In this document: in pieces, positions 1-7,994 of the stretch
How the letters are laid out: every line of letters begins with the position of its first letter
Position numbering within the stretch: position 1 is the stretch's first letter
From: an uncultured Paracoccaceae bacterium
Lineage (GTDB): Bacteria; Pseudomonadota; Alphaproteobacteria; Rhodobacterales; Rhodobacteraceae
NCBI GenBank assembly: GCA_947498985.1
Contig: CANMMF010000020.1
Coordinates: 1 to 50,781 of the forward strand
DNA: 50,781 nucleotides
Reading direction: 5' to 3'
Made by a program: the position numbers and the translations under genes
The notes under the pieces: generated by a model
Databases searched by the model: none
The model's input: only the letters and a program-made list of their open reading frames with translations
Told to the model about the DNA's origin: nothing

Positions 1-288
1 ACGTTAGATTGTATGCAGCATGTTCGAGGAACCGAACGCTACCACTTGGCAGGGACGGCCCATAGCTGCCTTTCACCTCACAGCGACTGCGGCAGTGTAG
101 CTTCCCCAGACCCGCCGTTCGTGGCTGACGCAGCATCATGTTGCAGTCGACGTCGGGAACGCGGGACAAAGTGTGAATTCGCTGCGGTTGCACCAATGTC
201 CGCTTTGCTCCGGCAGCAAAATAGGTTGGGTCGTCGTGACCCTTTTACTTGGGACTCATAAGCTCGGGACACCGACGCCAAGGGCAGT
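1..288. other. No gene recognised
   Basis: Short reading frames overlap here on both strands, but none has a convincing start, ribosome binding site or recognisable product. The stretch contains one copy of the short repeat described at 56-70. It lies downstream of the TetR gene's stop codon. Confidence 0.5.
56..70 (+). repeat. Dispersed intergenic core repeat, copy A
   Basis: Reads CGGCCCATAGCTGCC. It is one of four related 15-base cores (consensus CGGCCCNNAGCYGMC), all in gene-free gaps of the first 9.2 kb; the others are at 2128, 3903 and 9139. The flanks show looser shared elements such as TTCGCTGC and GCGGAC. It is probably a decayed intergenic repeat of Rhodobacterales, which is inference from recall. 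Confidence 0.35.
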
Positions 289-855
289 TCAAGTCCTGCC
301 GATTCCCGCAAGCATCAGGTCAGAAAGGCACTTCATGTCGTCGAGCCTTTGCTCGAGACTGCTTGGTGCCGCATCTGTGTAAGCGCCCAGCCATGCAATA
401 TAGCCAACGCGCGCACGGCGTCGTGCTTCGCTCTGCGCGATCCCCGCCTCCTCTAGAAGATCAACCATATACTCGATTCTTTTTTGATCGATGCGCGCGA
501 CAGCTTCGCGGGCGTCTCCATCCCCAGCCGCCCAAGATCGCATTCCGATTTCGAGCTTTCCATCATCCTTGCCGCAGGTTTGCAACAGGCGCTCCAGTCG
601 TGATCGCGCGTCGCCGCCGCCATTCTCGTTTGCGGAAATGGCAGCCTCCGTCTCTTTGGCGTCCCAACGCCTCACAACCTCCAAAAGAAGGGCCTTTCTG
701 TCCTTGAAGTGCCAGTAAAAACTTCCGCGCGTGACAGAGAGCTCTTTCGCAAGAGGTTCTACTTTTACCGCCGAGACACCGCCGCGTTCAAAGGCGGCAT
801 AGGCGGTATCTATCCACTCTTTCGGCCCCAGTTGGGCGCTAGCTGATTTTTCCAT
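289..855 (-). CDS. TetR/AcrR-family transcriptional regulator
   Basis: A 188-residue repressor-type regulator. The N-terminal helix-turn-helix is clear around residues 25-52 (LAKELSVTRGSFYWHF, followed by KDRKALLLEV), and the rest is the helical ligand/dimerisation domain. I chose the ATG at 855 because the family start falls there. Upstream in-frame ATGs would add about 57 residues of non-family sequence and run through the divergent promoter. The start codon lies inside one arm of a perfect 15-base inverted repeat whose other arm abuts the ribosome binding site of the divergent ester-cyclase gene. The protein therefore probably represses both itself and that gene. The ligand is unknown. Confidence 0.9.
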   Translation of the reverse strand: MEKSASAQLGPKEWIDTAYAAFERGGVSAVKVEPLAKELSVTRGSFYWHFKDRKALLLEVVRRWDAKETEAAISANENGGGDARSRLERLLQTCGKDDGKLEIGMRSWAAGDGDAREAVARIDQKRIEYMVDLLEEAGIAQSEARRRARVGYIAWLGAYTDAAPSSLEQRLDDMKCLSDLMLAGIGRT

Positions 856-916
856 ACAGTATGTATTGACAGAAAGGCGAGGCTCGTCAATAAATGCATC
901 CATACATACTGTATGG
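852..916. promoter_or_regulatory. Paired TetR operator, two 15-base inverted arms
   Basis: CCATACAGTATGTAT at 852-866 and its exact reverse complement ATACATACTGTATGG at 902-916, with centres about 50 bases apart. One arm covers the TetR start codon. The other ends just before the Shine-Dalgarno sequence of the ester-cyclase gene. This placement suits repression of both divergent promoters. That the TetR protein binds here is inference. Confidence 0.7.
866..894 (+). promoter_or_regulatory. Candidate promoter of the ester-cyclase gene
   Basis: TTGACA at 866-871 is a perfect -35 hexamer. A 17-base spacer leads to AATAAA at 889-894 as a weak -10. The -35 touches the left operator arm and the right arm lies just downstream of the -10, so repressor binding would block polymerase. 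Confidence 0.45.
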
Positions 917-925
917 TGAAGGAGA

Positions 926-1435
926 ATGAGCTTGACCACGAAACATTTCATGCCAGAAGAGAAACCGAACGCCGCCAACCTCGTCGTTCCAACGGACGGT
1001 CGCAGCGCCAAGGAAGTGGAGAACATTCAGACCGTCTTGACGATGTTCGATGCCGGATGGGGGGCAAATCCGGGTTGGAAGGACGTTTGGCGCGACACCC
1101 TGTCAACAGATGTATGCACCTTTTTCCACTCTCATCCTGTGATGACGGGCATTGATACGGCCATCGAGTTTAACGAGGACCTCTTTTCAGGCTTCCCTGA
1201 ACTTGCGATCGAAATCCGTGAAATTATTGCAGACGGCGACACCGTGGTGGTTCGAGGGCATCTCAAGGGCACGCATGACGGGCTTTTTCTGGGCATCCCC
1301 GCCAGCGGTGCCGGAGTCGATGTTCCGGACGTAACGATCTTTAGGCTGAAGGAAGGCAAGATCGTAGAAAGCCGTTACTTCACCGATTTGCTGGACGTCA
1401 TGACAACGATCGGTGCCGTATCCCCGGTACATTGA
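926..1435 (+). CDS. SnoaL-like / predicted ester cyclase family protein
   Basis: A 169-residue small alpha+beta barrel protein of the NTF2-like superfamily. Typical SnoaL/ester-cyclase features are a central acidic segment (IADGDTVVVRGHLKGTH) and the later stretch GLFLGIPASGAGV followed by IFRLKEGKIVESRYF. The catalytic reaction is not predictable, since members range from polyketide cyclases to enzymes without known substrates. The ATG at 926 sits only about one base after AAGGAG, so the ATG at 950 (MPEEKPN) is a possible alternative start. It is divergent from TetR, shares the operator pair, and is followed 124 bases later by a small membrane protein that is probably co-transcribed. Confidence 0.7.
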   Translation: MSLTTKHFMPEEKPNAANLVVPTDGRSAKEVENIQTVLTMFDAGWGANPGWKDVWRDTLSTDVCTFFHSHPVMTGIDTAIEFNEDLFSGFPELAIEIREIIADGDTVVVRGHLKGTHDGLFLGIPASGAGVDVPDVTIFRLKEGKIVESRYFTDLLDVMTTIGAVSPVH

Positions 1436-1559
1436 AGAACACCAGAGGCGTTTGGTCGGGGGATTACCTACACCTCCGTGTCAAGCCCGACCAAGCTTTT
1501 CAAATCAAGGGGGTTCAACTAGGAACCTGCAAGGTCGCGAAGTTCAAGAAGGGTTAGAA

Positions 1560-1925
1560 ATGGAAGCTCTGACTAAAGCATCTTGGATTACTCTTGCGCT
1601 GATCCACGTGATGCCCGCGTTGGTGCTATTTGCACCCTCGCTAACCGAACGATTGTACCAGACCTCTCCGACCGGTGAAGTTGGACTGCTAATCGTCCAT
1701 CGCGGCGCTCTTTTCCTGGCGGTCGTCGCAGCCTGTGTTTTTGCACTGTTCGATCCGTCTGTGCGGCGGCCTCTGTCGTGTATTGTGGCAATCAGCGTGA
1801 TCGGTTTCTTGTTCGTATATTTACGAGGCGGAATGCCAGAAGGTGCACTGCGGACAATCGCACTGGTTGACCTGATTGCCTTACTGCCGTTGGCGTATGT
1901 CACCTTCCAAGCTTGGAGAAATTAG
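1560..1925 (+). CDS. Small four-helix membrane protein, function unknown
   Basis: A 121-residue very hydrophobic protein with about four predicted transmembrane segments, roughly residues 6-25, 40-62, 70-88 and 95-115. I chose the ATG at 1560 because AAGAAGGG precedes it and the hydrophobic protein begins there; the open frame upstream is not membrane-like. I see no catalytic motif. It lies behind the ester-cyclase gene on the same strand, which suggests a TetR-controlled pair. I do not recognise a named family. Confidence 0.6.
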   Translation: MEALTKASWITLALIHVMPALVLFAPSLTERLYQTSPTGEVGLLIVHRGALFLAVVAACVFALFDPSVRRPLSCIVAISVIGFLFVYLRGGMPEGALRTIALVDLIALLPLAYVTFQAWRN

Positions 1926-2127
1926 ACTTTCTTTATCAATGCCTTGTTGAGCACATATTGCCCGAAACTTGAGGATGGGTCGGACCCAGTGCACCTATCA
2001 TCTTATACTGAGCACACCTCAATACGGACCTTCGAGCAACCTGCAGCATCACTCAGTTTGGGCTCTTCGCGGCCATCGGAGGCGGCGCGGCGTCCCGGTA
2101 TCACCCGGCCGGAGGGGCCATCAAGGA

Positions 2128-2142
2128 CGGCCCGGAGCTGAC
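2128..2142 (+). repeat. Dispersed intergenic core repeat, copy D
   Basis: Reads CGGCCCGGAGCTGAC, followed by a stretch (to about 2205) that resembles the one after copy C, including TGCATTGCGGACATTCGCC. It lies in the gap between the small membrane protein and the LysR gene, which otherwise shows no gene. Confidence 0.35.
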
Positions 2143-2212
2143 ATTGCGAATTGTCTGCCGATGCCGCGGTCGCACTCTGCATTGCGGACATTCGCCTCGG
2201 ACGCGCGATCGC

Positions 2213-3106
2213 CTATTGCTCCTCCAGCCGGAATCCACGATTGGCTGAAACGTGGTCCACGAACAGATGCGCCAGACTGTCCTTCGGGCTATTGGCCGGG
2301 TAGATCGCATAAATGTCGATCTGTGGGAGTTTGATGTCCGGTATAAGCTGCACAAGCCGCCCCGCCCTGATATCCTCCGCCACAAGCTCGTAGGCCTCCA
2401 CCATGAAACCCAGTCCGTTTTCCACGTATCTGCGGGCCAGCGTGTAATTGTCTGCGGTGACCACGATCCGCGGCTCCTGCGCCGTCTCGGTACCGATCAC
2501 CCGAGACCACGGGATTGGCCGGGCGCGGACCCAGTCCCAGTGAGACAGATCGGCGAAAGACGTCGCTCGAGGTCGCGCGTCTGCGTATGACCGCGCCGCG
2601 AAAAGGCACAGCTGAAGCTGCCCGATCTTGCGCGCCTTGTAGCTGCTGTCGTCCAGATCCTGCACCCGACCCCTGATGGCCACGTCAAATCCTGACCCCT
2701 CCAGCGGCACGTTGCTGTCGGTCAGATGGATGTCCAGGTGCACATCCGGGTAGGCTGCTGAAAACCTGGTGTAATTCTCCACGAGCGGGCTGTGCGCCGT
2801 GGGCGTCGCTGCGGTGATCTTCAACGTGCCCGACGGCCGGTCGGACTGCCGCTGGACGGCGGAAAGCCCATCCGCCGCGGCCATCGACATCCGCTGTGTC
2901 GCCTCGAGCAACTTTGCACCGGCTTCTGTCAATGACATGCGGCGCGTCGAGCGATAGAGCAACGGCGTTCCCAGTTGTTCTTCAAGCTTCGCCACGTGGT
3001 GGCTGACCACGGACGGTGACAAATTGAGCCGGTCGGCGGCTTTGCGGAACGTGCCGAGTTCCGCCACGCACTGGAAGATGGCCATGTTTCGAAGCTGGTC
3101 AATCAT
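2213..3106 (-). CDS. LysR-family transcriptional regulator
   Basis: A 297-residue LTTR. The N-terminal winged helix-turn-helix is classic (FRKAADRLNLSPSVVSHHVA, then LEEQLGTPLLYRSTRRMSLT). The effector-binding domain follows from about residue 90 (GTLKITAATPTAHSPL). The start at 3106 (MIDQLRNMAIFQ) matches the family's usual length, whereas an upstream in-frame ATG at 3172 adds an atypical leader. It is divergent from a small barrel-fold gene, which is its most likely target. The ligand is unknown. Confidence 0.9.
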   Translation of the reverse strand: MIDQLRNMAIFQCVAELGTFRKAADRLNLSPSVVSHHVAKLEEQLGTPLLYRSTRRMSLTEAGAKLLEATQRMSMAAADGLSAVQRQSDRPSGTLKITAATPTAHSPLVENYTRFSAAYPDVHLDIHLTDSNVPLEGSGFDVAIRGRVQDLDDSSYKARKIGQLQLCLFAARSYADARPRATSFADLSHWDWVRARPIPWSRVIGTETAQEPRIVVTADNYTLARRYVENGLGFMVEAYELVAEDIRAGRLVQLIPDIKLPQIDIYAIYPANSPKDSLAHLFVDHVSANRGFRLEEQ

Positions 3107-3134
3107 TGTTCGACCCCATGAGATGATGAAGTCG

Positions 3135-3150
3135 ATAATGCGTATATTAT
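3135..3150. promoter_or_regulatory. Candidate LysR-type operator
   Basis: ATAAT-N6-ATTAT, a perfect interrupted palindrome in an otherwise GC-rich gap between the divergent LysR gene and the small barrel gene. The spacing resembles LTTR recognition boxes. Binding by the neighbouring LysR is inference. Confidence 0.4.
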
Positions 3151-3226
3151 GCGGCAATCGCAAATGTGTCATCGTTTTAGTGTCGCCGGGCCATTCCGGT
3201 TCAGGCTCTCATCAGAAAGGAACACC

Positions 3227-3499
3227 ATGACACTTTTGGTATCAGTCGTCCGCCGCACCGGCCCGCGCACCCAGGCAGAAATGGAGGCCTACAAGGCGGC
3301 CCATCAAGAGGTTTTCGGCTCCTGCGCCGACGTTCCGAGGTTCTTGCGCTCCCCCTCGGACGACACGCTCGGCGCCGTCGTCGGCGAAGTGCACGACCTC
3401 GATGAACTGCGACGTATCAGCCGAACGCCGGAAGGGGATGCCCTCATGCGCAAGTACGGCTTTCTCGAGCAACTCGATTACTTCATCGAGGAGGCGTAG
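3227..3499 (+). CDS. Small dimeric alpha/beta-barrel-like protein
   Basis: A 90-residue soluble protein that looks like a ferredoxin-fold dimeric barrel (EthD/ABM-like). It starts with a strand (MTLLVSVVRRTG), has a helix (TQAEMEAYKAAHQEVF), then a strand pair (DTLGAVVGEVHDLDELRRI). The ATG at 3227 is preceded by GAAAGGA. Members often bind or modify small aromatic or oxygenated compounds, but no catalytic residue can be assigned here. Its divergent LysR neighbour suggests an inducible small-molecule function. The family assignment is tentative. Confidence 0.55.
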   Translation: MTLLVSVVRRTGPRTQAEMEAYKAAHQEVFGSCADVPRFLRSPSDDTLGAVVGEVHDLDELRRISRTPEGDALMRKYGFLEQLDYFIEEA

Positions 3500-3502
3500 G
3501 CC

Positions 3503-3667
3503 ATGTTGCGCAGACTTCTGATCACTTTGGCCGGACGCGCTCAATGCAGGGATCGGCAACCGAGGTCGCGCCGCGCGGAGCTGGATCGCGACCCCACCGA
3601 TGTTCACGTTCAGTCTTTGCTGAGTGCTCGCCAGCATTTCGGCCAGTTCGGGTACAGTCTGAATTGA
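3503..3667 (+). CDS. Possible small ORF, 54 residues, unknown
   Basis: A short frame beginning at ATG 3503 four bases after the previous stop, with GAGGAGG about six bases further upstream. The product is basic at the N-terminus (MLRRLLITLAGRAQCRDRQ) and ends GYSLN. I recognise no family, and base composition does not settle whether it is coding. It may be a real downstream cistron or a decayed gene. Confidence 0.25.
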   Translation: MLRRLLITLAGRAQCRDRQPRSRRAELDRDPTDVHVQSLLSARQHFGQFGYSLN

Positions 3668-4055
3668 ACTGTGCGCCAGACAGGAGTGATGCGATCCGCG
3701 GCCGCCCGTGGGTCGCATCGGAGGCTTGGCTTTTCAATGAGACACGGCGCTTGCAACAGTCGAACTGATGACGGCATTCTCAGACAGAAGCCAGGCAAAC
3801 CGTCATTCGTACATGATGAAGGTTCTCATGCTCATGGCCTCGGATCACCCATTTAGCCTCGCGGTACCACGCGTTTGATCTCGACAAACTCAGTGACGCT
3901 CACGGCCCAGAGCCGACATCCACCCCCCTGTCTAAATGCTGCGTCCGCAGCCCGCATACCGGCCATTCGCTGCATGCGGAAAATCTGGCGATGGTGAACT
4001 CACAGATCGCGGTAAGGAGCCGACCTTGTAAATTGTCACCCGAACGGCTGCTTAG
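3668..4055. other. Gap without recognisable gene
   Basis: Only short overlapping frames are open and none has family-like sequence. The gap holds core repeat copy B at 3903-3917 and a flanking stretch (GGCCATTCGCTGCATGCGG) similar in style to the other repeat-bearing gaps. Confidence 0.5.
3903..3917 (+). repeat. Dispersed intergenic core repeat, copy B
   Basis: Reads CGGCCCAGAGCCGAC, differing by one base from copy C at 9139. It is located in the non-coding gap before the LacI gene. Confidence 0.35.
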
Positions 4056-5099
4056 TTAGAAATTTGGACGATATCCGCTGACGCTTGAAGCACGCGGGAC
4101 AACCTTTGGGCTTGGCGCTTCAGCAACAGAAACGGTTCCCTTACGATTAATAATCCCGATCAGCACTTCGGTCGCTGTCTTTGCGACTATGTCCAGTCCA
4201 AGGTCAATCGCCGTTAGTGCCGGGACTTCAGTACGTGCGCGCACACCGTCGTAGCGGGTAGCGACACGGACATCATCAGGGATTATCACACCGTGGGCTT
4301 TCAAGGCGCGCATGACACCTGTTGCCATCGCATCAATCGGTACCAGGACCGCATCGAAATACGCCCCCTCTTTCAGGAGTTTCGAAGTCGCGGCTGCAGC
4401 ACTTTCTTCCGCCGAATGTTCGGGTAGCGCGATGACCTGTGCTGCCATCCCGATTTCGGCGGCCTTCTTTAGATACACCTCTTGAAAGACCAGATTGCTT
4501 TGCCTTGAGCTTGCGCCGACGATCAGGGGGAAATTCTCTGCACCGGTTTCGCGCAAGTGGTCAAACAGAACTTCCGCCATCAGGTGATAATCCAGGTCAA
4601 CATAGGCGCTTGGTGATCCCACAGGCTTGCCGACAGAAACGGTCGGAACGCCGACGTCTTGCAGCATCGCAAGAACAGGGTCGTCGGCTTCAGGTTCAAC
4701 GACGATGATACCATCCATCGAAATGTTCTTGAGCGTCGCGATGGGATCGTCAACAGGTGGAACCAAGACCAGCGACATATTGGCCTCCAGCGCCGCAACA
4801 GCGGCGGAGGCCGCGATTTCCATCAAGAAGCCCAGCTTAGATGCGCCAGCGGCGACTGCGACTGGCATTGATGAGTAAATCGCGATGGTATTTGTGCGCC
4901 CGGTGCGCATGCGACGGGCCGCCAGATTTGGGCGGTACCCAAGGGTTTCGACTGCTTCTTGAATGCGCCTTTGGGTCTCATGGTCCACCTTACGCTTTCC
5001 ACTGATTGCGTTTGAAACCGTTCCCGGAGACACGCCTGCCGCCCTTGCCACATCCACGACAGTGACCCGCTTGGTCGGTCTTTCAGATGCCTCAGTCAT
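4056..5099 (-). CDS. LacI-family transcriptional regulator
   Basis: A 347-residue LacI/GalR regulator. The helix-turn-helix and hinge are at residues about 12-65 (VVDVARAAGVSPGTVSNAI, then VETLGYRPNLAARRMRTG). A periplasmic-binding-protein-like effector domain follows to the end. I chose the ATG at 5099 (MTEASERP) because GAGGAG lies ten bases upstream; an in-frame ATG at 5135 lacks this. Two TAAAACGTTTTA palindromes lie between it and the divergent arylsulfotransferase-like gene, so it very probably represses that gene and the transporter behind it. The inducer is unknown; many relatives respond to sugars, but the neighbours here point to a sulfur- or nitrogen-containing ligand. Confidence 0.92.
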   Translation of the reverse strand: MTEASERPTKRVTVVDVARAAGVSPGTVSNAISGKRKVDHETQRRIQEAVETLGYRPNLAARRMRTGRTNTIAIYSSMPVAVAAGASKLGFLMEIAASAAVAALEANMSLVLVPPVDDPIATLKNISMDGIIVVEPEADDPVLAMLQDVGVPTVSVGKPVGSPSAYVDLDYHLMAEVLFDHLRETGAENFPLIVGASSRQSNLVFQEVYLKKAAEIGMAAQVIALPEHSAEESAAAATSKLLKEGAYFDAVLVPIDAMATGVMRALKAHGVIIPDDVRVATRYDGVRARTEVPALTAIDLGLDIVAKTATEVLIGIINRKGTVSVAEAPSPKVVPRASSVSGYRPNF

Positions 5100-5184
5100 C
5101 GTCTCGATGCTCCTCAGAAAGCCAAACCACGGCATGTTGCCTTATTTTTGTGCGTCCCTTGTGACGCCGATGAACTGGTGGAGT

Positions 5185-5196
5185 TAAAACGTTTTA
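5185..5196. promoter_or_regulatory. LacI operator O1
   Basis: TAAAACGTTTTA, a perfect 12-base palindrome with a central CG, the usual LacI/GalR form. It is nearer the regulator gene, 40 bases (centre to centre) from the second operator. Confidence 0.7.
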
Positions 5197-5221
5197 CAGA
5201 ATCAGGATCCGTTTGTAACGT

Positions 5222-5239
5222 CATTAAAACGTTTTAATG
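5222..5239. promoter_or_regulatory. LacI operator O2
   Basis: CATTAAAACGTTTTAATG, a perfect 18-base palindrome extending the same core as O1. It ends just before the ribosome binding site of the arylsulfotransferase-like gene. The pair would allow cooperative binding and explains regulation of both divergent genes. Confidence 0.78.
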
Positions 5240-5253
5240 GGGTGGATCTACAA

Positions 5254-6378
5254 ATGCCTGATGATGCGCGGAGCCTTCCGAGCCAGATCACGATGTGCCG
5301 CCGTCAGCTCGGTTTGACGGCTCTCGATACGGCAAAATCTGCTGGTGGATACACGCTCTATGCCCGCCAGACTGGCGCTGGTGTCGTCGACATGATCGAT
5401 ATCGAAGGCCAGAAGGTCCACCGCTGGGACATGCCTGTGCGCCCAGGCCGGGACGCGGTGATCCTGCCCAATGGCAATCTTGGGTATAACGGCAGTCACG
5501 CAACATCGGCGGACCTCTATCCGGCATGGGACCTATGGCACGGCGGTGATTTCTATGAAGTAACTCCGGACGGCGACGTCGTCTGGCACTACGAAGACAT
5601 GTTCCACCATCACGATGCTCAATGGCTGCGGTCAGGCAACCTGCTATATACGGTCGCAGCCCCGCTTCCCGCCGACAAGGCCGCACGTGTCACCGGGGGG
5701 GACCCCTCGAAGGATGGCGCGGACGGTGTCGTTCAGTCCGACATTGTCCGCGAGGTCAACCGTGCGGGCGAGGTGGTTTGGGAGTGGCGGATCTGGGATC
5801 ACATCGACCCAGCTGACCTACCCGTACATCTCAACTTTGACCGACGCCACTGGCCTATGATCAATGGTGTGTCCGAGACCCGTGATGGATTGGTTCTGAT
5901 GAGCTTGCGCACCACCTCCGGAGTGATCGCGGTGAGCAAGGCAACTGGAGCTATTGTTTGGCATGCCGGTCCTGACATCGTGGCCCAGCAGCACACACCA
6001 ATCGAGATGGAAAGCGGCTCGATCCTTGTCTTCGACAACGGCAATCTGCGCCCTGGAATGTCGAACCCATTCTCACGCGCGATCGAATTTGACCCGAAGA
6101 CAATGGAGGTCACGTGGGACTACACCGACCCCACACCGATCTCTTTCTTCTCGCCCTTCATGGGCGGAGCAGAGAGGCTGTGGAACGGTAACACATTAAT
6201 CTGTGAAAGTGCCTTTGGCCGCCTGTTTGAGGTCACACCGGACGGAACGCTTGTGTGGGAATATGTGATTCCCGATTTCGATGAATATCCCAGCCCGCTG
6301 AACGCCTTCATCAAAGGCGCGACCAACAGTTGTTTCCGCGCGCACCGCTACCGCGCGAGCGATGTGCCGTGGCTTTAG
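5254..6378 (+). CDS. Arylsulfotransferase (ASST)-like beta-propeller protein
   Basis: A 374-residue protein with repeated propeller blades, such as DGDVVWHYEDMFHHHDAQW, AGEVVWEWRIWDH and DGTLVWEYVIPDF. These match arylsulfotransferase family proteins, which in characterised members move sulfate between phenolic compounds. No signal peptide is visible, so unlike periplasmic ASST it is probably cytoplasmic. The cluster HHHDAQ supplies candidate active-site histidines, but I cannot verify catalytic equivalence. I preferred ATG 5254 to GTG 5242 because GGGGTGG is about nine bases upstream. It is the first gene after the LacI operators and is followed 39 bases later by a SsuABC-type transporter. 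This suggests uptake and processing of a sulfonate, sulfate ester or similar compound. Confidence 0.72.
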   Translation: MPDDARSLPSQITMCRRQLGLTALDTAKSAGGYTLYARQTGAGVVDMIDIEGQKVHRWDMPVRPGRDAVILPNGNLGYNGSHATSADLYPAWDLWHGGDFYEVTPDGDVVWHYEDMFHHHDAQWLRSGNLLYTVAAPLPADKAARVTGGDPSKDGADGVVQSDIVREVNRAGEVVWEWRIWDHIDPADLPVHLNFDRRHWPMINGVSETRDGLVLMSLRTTSGVIAVSKATGAIVWHAGPDIVAQQHTPIEMESGSILVFDNGNLRPGMSNPFSRAIEFDPKTMEVTWDYTDPTPISFFSPFMGGAERLWNGNTLICESAFGRLFEVTPDGTLVWEYVIPDFDEYPSPLNAFIKGATNSCFRAHRYRASDVPWL

Positions 6379-6417
6379 GTGAAGAGAGATTGATCCGAAC
6401 TGAACAAGGAAGCGGAT

Positions 6418-7176
6418 ATGTCCGAAGTACTTAAGAAAATTGGCCAATTGGTGATCTCGCTTTCGGGCGTTGTGATCATCTGGTCGCTTTTCGCGAATTC
6501 GGGCTTTATCAGCCAAAAGCTGTTTCCAACGCCTGGGCAGGTTTGGCACGCGGCGATTGACCTATATCAGGATGGCGTTCTGATGAGCGATCTTCGGATC
6601 TCGCTCACCCGGGCAGCGGTCGGCTTTTCCATCGGTGCAAGCCTTGGGATTGCGCTTGGCCTGCTCACGGCGCGAATCAAGATCGTCTCCATTGCATTGG
6701 AACCCTTCCTGAATCTGCTTCGACCGATCCCGGCTATCGCCCTGGTGCCCGTGGCCATCGTCTGGTTCGGAATAGGCGAAGGGTCCAAGTATTTCGTGAT
6801 CTCTTACACTGTGTTCCTCGCTGTCTGGCTGAACACACATGCGGGGGCGTCTCATGTCGCCAGCACGTATATTCGCGCTGCGCGGTCACTGGGCGCCAGC
6901 CGGACGCGCGAGTTTTTCGAGGTCATAGTCCCGGCCAGCGCACCGATGATCTTTGTTGGTCTGCGCCTGGGAGCCGCGCTGGCCTTTCTTAGCCTCGTGG
7001 CGGCAGAGCTTAGCGGGGCGTCAGCAGGCATCGGCTTCCGGCTGCAAGATGCACGCCAGTTTATCCGCACTGACCGAATGTTTGTAGGGCTTATCCAGCT
7101 TGGCATTCTCGGCGCACTGCTAGACGCAGCTTTTGCCTATACGGGCCGCCGTGTTGTGCATTGGGAAAACGCATGA
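6418..7176 (+). CDS. ABC transporter permease, SsuC/TauC type
   Basis: A 252-residue inner-membrane permease of the nitrate/sulfonate/taurine importer family with about six transmembrane helices. The BPD-type cytoplasmic loop is visible (ARSLGASRTREFFEVIVPAS, about residues 157-176) and would contact the ATPase. AAGGAAG precedes the ATG. Its stop overlaps the ATPase start as ATGA, so the genes are translationally coupled. The substrate is unproven; the ASST-like neighbour favours an organosulfur compound. Confidence 0.88.
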   Translation: MSEVLKKIGQLVISLSGVVIIWSLFANSGFISQKLFPTPGQVWHAAIDLYQDGVLMSDLRISLTRAAVGFSIGASLGIALGLLTARIKIVSIALEPFLNLLRPIPAIALVPVAIVWFGIGEGSKYFVISYTVFLAVWLNTHAGASHVASTYIRAARSLGASRTREFFEVIVPASAPMIFVGLRLGAALAFLSLVAAELSGASAGIGFRLQDARQFIRTDRMFVGLIQLGILGALLDAAFAYTGRRVVHWENA

Positions 7177-7964
7177 TGGCAGGCCAAACGGATATCGGTC
7201 GCATCGACATCAAAGGGGCGGAGGTCACGTTCAAAGCCCCCGGCGGAGGCCGGATCGAAGCACTTGCTGCCACAGATCTGGTGATTGAGCCCGGCTCTTT
7301 CGTGTCCCTGATCGGGCCGTCTGGCTGCGGCAAGTCCACGCTTTTGAATGCAGTGGGTGGCTTTGTCCCGCTCACATCGGGTGGCATCGAATTGGATGGT
7401 GACCCGGTGACCGGTATCAACCCCGACGTCGGTGTCGTCTTTCAGCAATACGCGTTGTTCCCGTGGTTCACAGCACTCGGCAACGTCATGTTCGCTTTGA
7501 AGCGCTTCAAGATCAGCAAACAAGAACGTTTAGAGCGCGCGTACGCTGCGCTGAAAGAAGTCGGCCTTGAGGGGCGCGAAAAGACCTATCCCGGCCAGTT
7601 GTCCGGCGGCATGAGGCAACGCGTTGCTCTGGCCCGGGTCTTCGTGACCTCCCCCAAGGTTCTCTTGATGGACGAGCCCTTTGGCGCACTGGACGCGCAG
7701 ACCCGCGTCGCGATGCACGAAATCCTTCTGCGTATCTGGGAAGCGCACCGCACAACCGTGCTGTTCGTGACCCATGATGTCGACGAGGCTCTGATCCTCT
7801 CTGACCGGGCGCACATCATGAGCGCTGGCCCCGGCCGCATCATCGAGACAATGGACGTCACTCAAGAGCGGCCGCGCCATGTCGACAATATCGGGCCGGA
7901 CTTTCTGGAGGCCCGCAACCACATCATCCGGCTGCTGCGGCAGCCCGGTGCAGATGAACACTGA
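7173..7964 (+). CDS. ABC transporter ATP-binding protein, SsuB/TauB type
   Basis: A 263-residue ATPase. Walker A is GPSGCGKST (residues 48-56), the Q-loop is VVFQQYALFPW, the signature is LSGGMRQR, Walker B is VLLMDEPFGALD and the H-loop is VTHDVDEA. These are complete and typical of nitrate/sulfonate/taurine importers. I chose ATG 7173, which overlaps the permease stop in an ATGA; a TTG at 7161 and an ATG at 7176 are alternatives. It energises the adjacent permease. Confidence 0.9.
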   Translation: MMAGQTDIGRIDIKGAEVTFKAPGGGRIEALAATDLVIEPGSFVSLIGPSGCGKSTLLNAVGGFVPLTSGGIELDGDPVTGINPDVGVVFQQYALFPWFTALGNVMFALKRFKISKQERLERAYAALKEVGLEGREKTYPGQLSGGMRQRVALARVFVTSPKVLLMDEPFGALDAQTRVAMHEILLRIWEAHRTTVLFVTHDVDEALILSDRAHIMSAGPGRIIETMDVTQERPRHVDNIGPDFLEARNHIIRLLRQPGADEH

Positions 7965-7994
7965 AACGAAACTCAATAACGTAAAGGACAAGGA

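Noticed and set aside
1413-1559. N-terminal extension of the small membrane protein
   Set aside because: The extra 49 codons overlap the end of the ester-cyclase gene and are not membrane-like; ATG 1560 has a better ribosome site.
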